DNA of 35,281 nucleotides from Limisphaerales bacterium (lineage in GTDB: Bacteria; Verrucomicrobiota; Verrucomicrobiia; Limisphaerales; UBA11358). This document shows, in pieces, positions 29,633 to 35,281 of the stretch. The translations under genes were made by a program, and so were the position numbers. The notes beneath the pieces were generated by a model. The model was not told where the DNA came from. It ran no database searches and saw only the letters and a list, made by a program, of their open reading frames with translations. Positions within the stretch are counted from its first letter, which is position 1, and each line of letters opens with the position of its first letter. The stretch is from NCBI GenBank assembly GCA_003161635.1, contig PMOA01000015.1, forward strand, positions 1 to 35,281. The letters are read 5' to 3'.

Positions 29633-30240
29633 GGGCGTTGCGTGCGCGACGGTTACCTCGCTCCGGCGGAAATTGAGACTTGGGAATCGTTCCACGACCA
29701 GCACGCGCAACCGGAACATGTGCGCGGGGTGCTCCGTTCCGATCTTGCCGGCAAGAAACTCACCAACGCCCTGACCGGCCAGCCGGTCACAGTTGACGCC
29801 GTGGCCGAACGTAATGAGGGCGCGGCGTTGGAACAAAAGCTCATCCTGCCGAAGCGTGTCGGGGCCATGTGCCAGCACCGGTTTGAACGGTTGCTTTTGC
29901 ACGGAGAAAACGCCCCGCACCAAAAGACCATCGTCTTTTGCGCCAGCGACCATCACGCCGATCTGGTCACCAACCAGCTTAACAAGCTTTACGCCGCGCG
30001 TGGTGCAAAACGAACGGCCAGCGTCGCCTGCCGAGCTTCTCATTCAAGTGCATGGCCTCGAATGACGGCCAATCCTTGATCGCGGATTTCCGCGACCGCC
30101 AACGCGCCTGCTTCATCGCCACAACGATGGACTTGCCACGACCGGCGTGAATATTCCTTGTGCCCGCAACATCGTTTTCTTCCGTTACATCCGTTCGCCG
30201 ATTCTGTTTCGCCAGATTGTCGGACGTGGCACAGGAAAGA
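29633..30240 (+). pseudogene. Remnant of type I restriction enzyme subunit HsdR
   Basis: Plus-strand frames together spell the second helicase domain of an EcoEI-type HsdR: DGYLAPAEIE, SDLAGKKLTNALTGQPVTVD, LPKRVGAMCQHRFERLL, QKTIVFCASDHHADLV, then in another frame FKCMASNDGQSLIADFRDRQ, and in a third TTGVNIPCARNIVFFRYIRS with ILFRQIVGRGT. At least two frameshifts (near 30010 and 30125) break it, and both ends are missing. It stops at a junction with an MntR-like fragment on the other strand near 30236-30243. No hsdM or hsdS is nearby. Confidence 0.85.
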
Positions 30241-30480
30241 AACCACCGTCTCATGCCGTTGCTTGCACTCTGCCGCCAGCTTGTGTCCGACCTCCGTCAG
30301 AAAAATTGCGCGGTTAGGCTTCGTGTTCACGAACCCGATTTTTTACAGCCGCGCCAGGTCCACGACCCTCGCCTCGCCCAGCGAAAGCGTCAGGTCGGTA
30401 ATCGCCTCGACGTAATCCTGCGCCGTCTCCAGCGCGCGGTCGCGGCGCGAATACAAGTTCAACGCATTCGCTTTTGTCAA
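30236..30480 (-). pseudogene. Remnant of an MntR/DtxR-type metal-dependent regulator
   Basis: The frame from 30480 reads RRDRALETAQDYVEAITDLT, then GEARVVDLARL and a stop (30343). It continues in the same frame as KIGFVNTKPNRAIFLTEVGH, KLAAECKQRHETVVSFL. This is the MntR pattern, a winged helix then the dimer helix, but with the recognition helix (GVSHVTVTRTLARL) deleted and a stop at the junction. It is cut off by the HsdR fragment near 30236. Its codons are read in another frame by the end of the glycosidase gene. Confidence 0.7.
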
Positions 30481-33094
30481 CTGGGGCAGGGGATAGCTTC
30501 AGTTCAAAGACATCGCCGTCGGGTGCGCCAGCCGTGTCTCCAAACGGCATCGCGGTTTCGCTGCGAGTCAGACGATGGATTGGTGCGTTGATTTTTTTAC
30601 CGTTCACCGTGGCTTGCATGGTTGCAGATTGTTTTGGCCAGTTCGCCGGCGAATGAATTCGCAATGTCCACGACCTTTGTTTCAACGCGCCGGGAAAATT
30701 TCCATTTGCCGCGTTGATGATAACCTGGATTTTTTTGCCCGAGTCATCGGCTGAAACAAAAACGGATGTTTTGCAAAATTGTCCGCGCTGATACGCCGTG
30801 GTCGTTGTGTCATCCTCGTAAAGCGTTGCTGAATTGGTTTCGCCAGCGTGCGGATAAATGTCGAGCGTAATGGGATTCCACGGCAACTGCCCGGTGAATT
30901 GCATTTCGGGCGCCAGCGGCAACAGGGTTCCCGACCGGATGAAAAGCGGGATTTGATCCAGCGGTGTCTGGTTCGTGACGGTGATTGGTCCGGTCAAAGT
31001 TTCGCCATTCCAGGCATTGATCCAATCGCCCGGCGGAATCCACACCGCCCGTGCGGTTGAATTATTCACTGCGGCTGGACGCCATTTGAGGCGCAGGATG
31101 GCGTTGCCCTCCAATTGCAGATATTCGATGCGCAACTGGTGTGGTTTGCCGGCGGTCAGCACAGCGGAAGCCTCCGTTGTAGCGGAATCGTGCGGCCCCC
31201 ACGCTTCAATCACCGGCTTGCCGTCAATCCAGACGCGCGCGCCATCATCCTCAGTTGTCGCCAAAATCACGTTGCCAACTTCCATCGGCACTTGAATCGT
31301 TCCAGTCCAACGCGCGGAAAAATGATCGTTGGGCAGGCGCGGATCGGGACTGCCCGAACCCCAATCAAAATTGATGGCGCCATCCGTGCGCGTCACGGTT
31401 GAAGAACCGCTCAAGGTTTCGTTGGTGAAAAATTCCGCCGACAAACCGGATTCGCCTTGCGCCGTTTTCAACCAGTCGGCGGGCACGATTTGCATCAGGC
31501 CTTGCCGCACGGGCGCGACGAGAATTCCTTTGCCTAGGAGATATTCATCATCGCGGCTGGCTTCGATAAATTGCGGGTAATCCAAGTCGAGGCGGCGCAA
31601 CAGCGGTTCGCCGGTTTCATAATTTTCATGCGCCGCCGCGTAAAAGACCGGCAACAGCCGATAACGCATGTCCACAAAACGCCGTGCTACTTCTTCGGCT
31701 TCCGCTCCGAATGTCCACGGCATCCGGGTCAGATTATGCGTGCAATGCGGCCGGTAAACCGGCGAGAGCGCGCCGTACTCAATCCAGCGGATGTAAGCTT
31801 CTGGTGTGGGGTCGGAAATATGGCCGCCTAAATCCTCGCTCATGTAAGGGAACAGCGACTGGACGCCGGCGTGAACGGCATTTTCCACGCCGCGCTGCAA
31901 CGATTCGTAGCTGGGGCTGATGTCACCTGTCCATTGAAACGGAAAACGGTGCGCGGCCACATCCATCGGGCGTTTGCGGAAGCCGTTATCAATGCCGTCC
32001 ACGTTGGCCATGATGAGCGGGCGTTGTTCAGGCCGGACATTTTGCGTGATGTCGTGGTAAAGCCGCATGCCCCAGACTTCCTTGTTCAGGTTCGGCATGG
32101 GTGGCACCAAATGAACCATCCAATTGCGGTCATACCACCAGACGTCCAAACCGTCGTTCAACAAACCAGACAGGCCGTCGTAGCGGAATTTCATTTCCGC
32201 CGGGTCGAGCCCATTCACGCCGGTCGGCTGCGGGTGATCGTTGAAAAGCACGCGCACATTTTTCCCGTGAGCCTCGCGGATGAACCGCGCCATGTCGGGA
32301 AAAAGATTCGTATTCGGCTGATAACCCGTCGAGGCTCCGGCGCGCCAGCCGGTGTCAACCACCAGCACATCCAGCGGAATTTTTCGCGCCCGATAATCGT
32401 CAATCTGTTTCAGCGCCGTGGCTTCGGAATAATCAAACCAGCGGCTGTCGAATGCGCCGAAGAGAAACAGCGGCGGCATTTCGGTCGGGCCGGTGAGCTT
32501 GAGAAAATCTTTGCGGAGCCGGCGATAATCGCCGCCGGGCAAAAACACATAAACGTCCGGCGCATCGTTTTGCAAATCCCAGCCGCACGTCGCCGGCAAT
32601 TTTGCGTTCGGTGGCGCGGGCGTCAATCCCCACGGCGGCAGAATCATTCGGGGCGAGTCGGCAAACGACCAGGCTTGAGGATTTTCCGACGGAGCAGGGA
32701 GCCATTCGCTGTTTTCCAACTTGCCGGTATGGGTGTAAAGTATTTTTCCTTCGGGCGATTCGATGCGGGCGCCGGCCAGCGACATCGCGTTTTGCGGAAC
32801 ATGGACAGAATAGTCCGGCGTTTTTATTACAATTTCCCCAGCTACTGCATTGGTGGAGAATTTGATTCCCGGCCAGTTCCGATCCAGCACGTGGAACGTA
32901 TTCCGATCTTCAAAACCCGCCGGGCCGCGCAATTCAAGGCGCACCAGCGAACCGGAGAGTAATTGCACGCGCACGTTGCCGACGACAATGCTGTCTGGCG
33001 CTGCGGTTGCCGCGAACGTTGCGATGAGAAAAAATCCGGCGAAAAATTCAATCCTCTTGCGGCGCGGTTCAATTTTGAAATTCATCAAGTTCAT
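30314..33094 (-). CDS. GH31-family glycosidase with PA14 insertion, secreted; abnormal C-terminus
   Basis: 926 residues from the ATG at 33094, which gives a signal peptide (RRKRIEFFAGFFLIATFAAT). Galactose-mutarotase-like N-domain, then the (beta/alpha)8 catalytic domain: LDVLVVDTGWR, nucleophile region LDVWWYDRNW, acid/base WTGDISPSY, and HCTHNLTRMPW. A PA14-type module follows (GLSAEFFTNETLSG to about PAAVN), then the GH31 beta-sandwich. It would cleave alpha-glycosidic bonds in exported oligosaccharides. About 53 C-terminal residues after LKLSPAPVDK are Gly/Arg-rich. They come from reading the decayed MntR gene in another frame, so the natural end is probably lost; the catalytic part looks intact. 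Confidence 0.9.
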   Translation of the reverse strand: MNLMNFKIEPRRKRIEFFAGFFLIATFAATAAPDSIVVGNVRVQLLSGSLVRLELRGPAGFEDRNTFHVLDRNWPGIKFSTNAVAGEIVIKTPDYSVHVPQNAMSLAGARIESPEGKILYTHTGKLENSEWLPAPSENPQAWSFADSPRMILPPWGLTPAPPNAKLPATCGWDLQNDAPDVYVFLPGGDYRRLRKDFLKLTGPTEMPPLFLFGAFDSRWFDYSEATALKQIDDYRARKIPLDVLVVDTGWRAGASTGYQPNTNLFPDMARFIREAHGKNVRVLFNDHPQPTGVNGLDPAEMKFRYDGLSGLLNDGLDVWWYDRNWMVHLVPPMPNLNKEVWGMRLYHDITQNVRPEQRPLIMANVDGIDNGFRKRPMDVAAHRFPFQWTGDISPSYESLQRGVENAVHAGVQSLFPYMSEDLGGHISDPTPEAYIRWIEYGALSPVYRPHCTHNLTRMPWTFGAEAEEVARRFVDMRYRLLPVFYAAAHENYETGEPLLRRLDLDYPQFIEASRDDEYLLGKGILVAPVRQGLMQIVPADWLKTAQGESGLSAEFFTNETLSGSSTVTRTDGAINFDWGSGSPDPRLPNDHFSARWTGTIQVPMEVGNVILATTEDDGARVWIDGKPVIEAWGPHDSATTEASAVLTAGKPHQLRIEYLQLEGNAILRLKWRPAAVNNSTARAVWIPPGDWINAWNGETLTGPITVTNQTPLDQIPLFIRSGTLLPLAPEMQFTGQLPWNPITLDIYPHAGETNSATLYEDDTTTTAYQRGQFCKTSVFVSADDSGKKIQVIINAANGNFPGALKQRSWTLRIHSPANWPKQSATMQATVNGKKINAPIHRLTRSETAMPFGDTAGAPDGDVFELKLSPAPVDKSECVELVFAPRPRAGDGAGLRRGDYRPDAFAGRGEGRGPGAAVKNRVREHEA

Positions 33095-33175
33095 TTGGTC
33101 CCATGAGTTAAGAAGTTTATATCCGCCGCCAAGCGCAGCCGCCACCGCATATCCATGCGACATTCAAAAAGAGTT

Positions 33176-33805
33176 TCAACCGCGGAGATATTTCACCACG
33201 GCCTCGGTGCGCGAATGGACGTGGAGTTTCTCATAAACCGTCCGCACGTAGCTCCGCACGGTGTCAATGCTGATTTTCATGCGGTTAGCGATTTCCTTGT
33301 AGGCGTAGCCGTGGGCGAGCTGGTCAAGAAATTCCTTTTCCCCCGGAGTCAGTCGCGCGAGCGAAGATTCGCCCGCCGCGGGTTTGGAAAAAAACTGGAC
33401 GACGCGGCGCGCGAGCTGCGGCGTCATCGGCGAACCGCCCGCATGCACGTCGCGGATGGCTTCGAGCAGCCGCGCGGAAGCGGTGCGCTTGAGCAGATAA
33501 CCGCTCGCGCCAGCCTTGAGGGAATTGAAAAGCGAGTCGCTGTCTTCATAAACCGTTAGCATGAGGAATTGCACGGCGGGCAGTTGCGTCTTCAACTGGT
33601 GGACACATTCCGGGCCTTTGATTCCCGGCAGGTTGATGTCCATCAGCACCACGTCGGGCGGATTACGGGGGATTTCTATTAGCGCGGTCTCTGCGTCAGG
33701 ATAGTCGCCGGTCAATTTGACCGCGGCGGCCCGGCGGATCAGGGTCGCGAGGCTGGTGCGGATTCCCTCGTCATCATCCACGATGGCAACTTTAATTTGC
33801 ATCAC
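33176..33805 (-). CDS. NarL/FixJ-type response regulator
   Basis: 209 residues. The receiver domain has the acidic pair in AIVDDDEG, the phospho-acceptor Asp in VVLMDINLPG, and the conserved Lys in GYLLKR. A LuxR-type helix-turn-helix ends the protein: LTPGEKEFLDQLAHGYAYKE, IANRMKISIDTVRSYVRTVY, EKLHVHSRTEAV. It starts 12 bases after the kinase stop, so it is the cognate regulator. Target genes are unknown; the adjacent glycosidase is a candidate. Confidence 0.95.
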   Translation of the reverse strand: MMQIKVAIVDDDEGIRTSLATLIRRAAAVKLTGDYPDAETALIEIPRNPPDVVLMDINLPGIKGPECVHQLKTQLPAVQFLMLTVYEDSDSLFNSLKAGASGYLLKRTASARLLEAIRDVHAGGSPMTPQLARRVVQFFSKPAAGESSLARLTPGEKEFLDQLAHGYAYKEIANRMKISIDTVRSYVRTVYEKLHVHSRTEAVVKYLRG

Positions 33806-33817
33806 TCAATCTCAAAT

Positions 33818-35269
33818 TTAATCGGGCACGGGCGTGTTGGGAAGCCGAACCGCCAGCTGGATGGTGGTCCCTTTTCCGGGAGAACATTGCCACGTCAATT
33901 TTCCGCCCATGTCTTCGGCGCGTCGTTGCATGTTTTTTAATCCGTGCTGCTTGCCTTCGGCCTTCGGCGTCGCCGGGACAAAACCCGTGCCGTCGTCTTG
34001 TATGCAGATTTCCAGCAGGTTTGCGGAAATCTTTGCCTGCACGTGAACTTCTTTTGCCGAGGCGTGCTTGAGCGTATTTGTCAGCGCTTCTTTTACGATC
34101 AAAAAAATGTTGTGCCGGAAATCCGGCGGCAACGGCAGCGCGGGCAAATCGTGGGGCAGGTCGAGCCGGCAGCGGGTGGGAGTGCTTTCAAACAATTCGC
34201 TGGCAAAATGCGTGATGTAGTCCACCAGACTTTGCAGCGAATCACTGCCGGGCCGCACCGCCCAGACTATTTCTTCGAGCGCGCGGACGGTCTGGTCAGC
34301 GGATTGAGAAAGCCTGATTGCGTGCGCTTCCACCTGATCGGGATTGTCCTTGTCTGCGCGGAGCAAGCCGCTCAACAACGAAATGCGCGTCAAGGATGAA
34401 CCAAGATCATCGTGCAAATCCTGGGCGATGCGCCCCCGTTCCCGTTCCAGCGCGTGTTTCTGTTCGGCCCGCTGCAGCTGCAGCCGGAATTTTTTCTTTT
34501 CAACAAAGCGCACGGTCATGCCCACCGAGAACAGCAGGCTCATTGCCATTAGCGTGATGAACCACCACGTCTGCCAAAAACGCACCACAATGAAGTCATT
34601 GAACGAGGTCGCAATCGCCATGTCGCTGAAGTTCCAGCCGTTGCCGCCGCCGTCGTGGCGCAGTCGGATTTGATCGAAGGTGGCCTTCGCCCTGAACTTC
34701 GTGGTGATGTTCTCGGGCTGGTTTTTGTCCGTTGCGCCGCGCCCGAGGTTCGGGTCCAGCCACACGGTCACGAGGTCGTCTCCGCCGGGAACGTATTGAA
34801 CCTTGAAGATGATGGTCCGCTCGACGCCGTGGCGCACCACCTCATAAGGCCAGAACAAGCCCAGATTGGCCGGTTCGGGATGCGCGGACTGAAAGTTGAA
34901 TTCGTCGGCGACCTTGTTTGACGGGCCGGTTTCCGATGTGTTGAATGCCGAGTAGCCCCAGGCTTCTTCCGCGTTGCCCACCCCCAGCCGTCCCTGGTTG
35001 CCCTCGAACAATTGCATTCCGGCCAGGTAGGGCTCCGAATCCACGTCCGAAATCGGGTCAACGTGAACCCTGAAATAAAGCTCGTCGCTGGCCTTGTTAT
35101 CCCGCTTCACCTTGCCGCCCAGATTATCCTCCCCGGCACCGGTGTTGCGGACAACGCGTGCCCCTTCGTCGCTCCATAAAATGGTGGCATGCGCCGAAAC
35201 TGCCGGCAGCAGGGCGGCAACCAGCATCAGCCCAAAAATCCGTTTTTTAGCGGTGGCAGACCGTGACAT
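33818..35269 (-). CDS. Sensor histidine kinase, HisKA_3 (NarX/DegS) type
   Basis: 483 residues. A signal peptide (GLMLVAALLPAVSAHA) is followed by an exported domain of about 190 residues with strand-rich segments (GNQGRLGVGNAEEAWGYSAF), a type frequent in Verrucomicrobiota. The membrane helix is WWFITLMAMSLLFSVGMTV. The cytoplasmic part has a coiled coil and the HisKA_3 H-box RIAQDLHDDLGSSLTRISLL, then an HATPase_c domain (EALTNTLKHASAKEVHV N-box, DDGTGF and GLKNMQRRAEDMGG G-boxes). It would autophosphorylate on that His and pass phosphate to the downstream regulator. The ligand is unknown. Confidence 0.95.
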   Translation of the reverse strand: MSRSATAKKRIFGLMLVAALLPAVSAHATILWSDEGARVVRNTGAGEDNLGGKVKRDNKASDELYFRVHVDPISDVDSEPYLAGMQLFEGNQGRLGVGNAEEAWGYSAFNTSETGPSNKVADEFNFQSAHPEPANLGLFWPYEVVRHGVERTIIFKVQYVPGGDDLVTVWLDPNLGRGATDKNQPENITTKFRAKATFDQIRLRHDGGGNGWNFSDMAIATSFNDFIVVRFWQTWWFITLMAMSLLFSVGMTVRFVEKKKFRLQLQRAEQKHALERERGRIAQDLHDDLGSSLTRISLLSGLLRADKDNPDQVEAHAIRLSQSADQTVRALEEIVWAVRPGSDSLQSLVDYITHFASELFESTPTRCRLDLPHDLPALPLPPDFRHNIFLIVKEALTNTLKHASAKEVHVQAKISANLLEICIQDDGTGFVPATPKAEGKQHGLKNMQRRAEDMGGKLTWQCSPGKGTTIQLAVRLPNTPVPD

Positions 35270-35281
35270 GACCCAAATATG

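Overview
The window looks like a piece of a Verrucomicrobiota genome (Pedosphaera/Limisphaera-type), possibly a metagenome contig. This is inferred from protein style: a secreted-type two-component kinase, a PA14-containing GH31 enzyme, HU, DUF423, and small conserved proteins known from that group. No rRNA or marker gene settles it. There are two parts. About 1-24.8 kb is an integrated mobile element. About 24.8-35.3 kb is chromosome with heavily decayed stretches.

Element, right end: a tyrosine recombinase (23655-24686, -) reads away from a 31-bp tRNA-Gly 3' end (T-arm, acceptor strand, CCA) at 24781-24811, which is the likely attachment site. To its left is cargo: a DUF5677-like protein, a permuted papain-fold (YiiX-like) protein whose catalytic Cys appears to be Ser, a type II restriction-modification pair, a HEPN-like protein and a methyltransferase remnant. 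A 40-bp direct repeat (17493 and 19706) brackets the last two.

Element, replication/transfer core: a small winged-helix initiator (16225-16629, -) and a MerR-like protein (16700-17341, +) are divergent around a perfect DnaA box. Three 22-bp iteron-like repeats lie at the end of the initiator gene. A phase-locked 10-bp array of TTCCG/CGGAA lies inside the MerR-like gene. Together these form a strong candidate origin or partition region. Further left are a soluble VirD4/HerA-like ATPase, a membrane protein, an XRE regulator, a replication-relaxation (Replic_Relax) protein, a CHC2-Toprim primase, a DUF6166 protein and three small conserved proteins. Three minus-strand units share an extended -10 promoter (CGTGCTA..), and two of them share a 15-bp leader block.

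Element, left end: a six-gene minus-strand operon (891-8918) encodes a Ser/Thr kinase, a membrane protein with a degenerate J-like N-terminus, a GrpE-like protein, a divergent Hsp70, a TPR-membrane protein and a ClpN-like protein. It has its own promoter behind a strong terminator. I regard this kinase-linked chaperone set as the best candidate for an undescribed system, whether stress/proteostasis or defence. It travels on the element.

Chromosomal side: DUF423, HU, a nuclease-helicase fusion lying between the two ends of a broken phospholipase-D-like gene, remnants of SRAP, HsdR and MntR genes, an orphan NuiA-type nuclease inhibitor, a GH31 glycosidase that runs into the MntR remnant, and a NarL/FixJ two-component pair.
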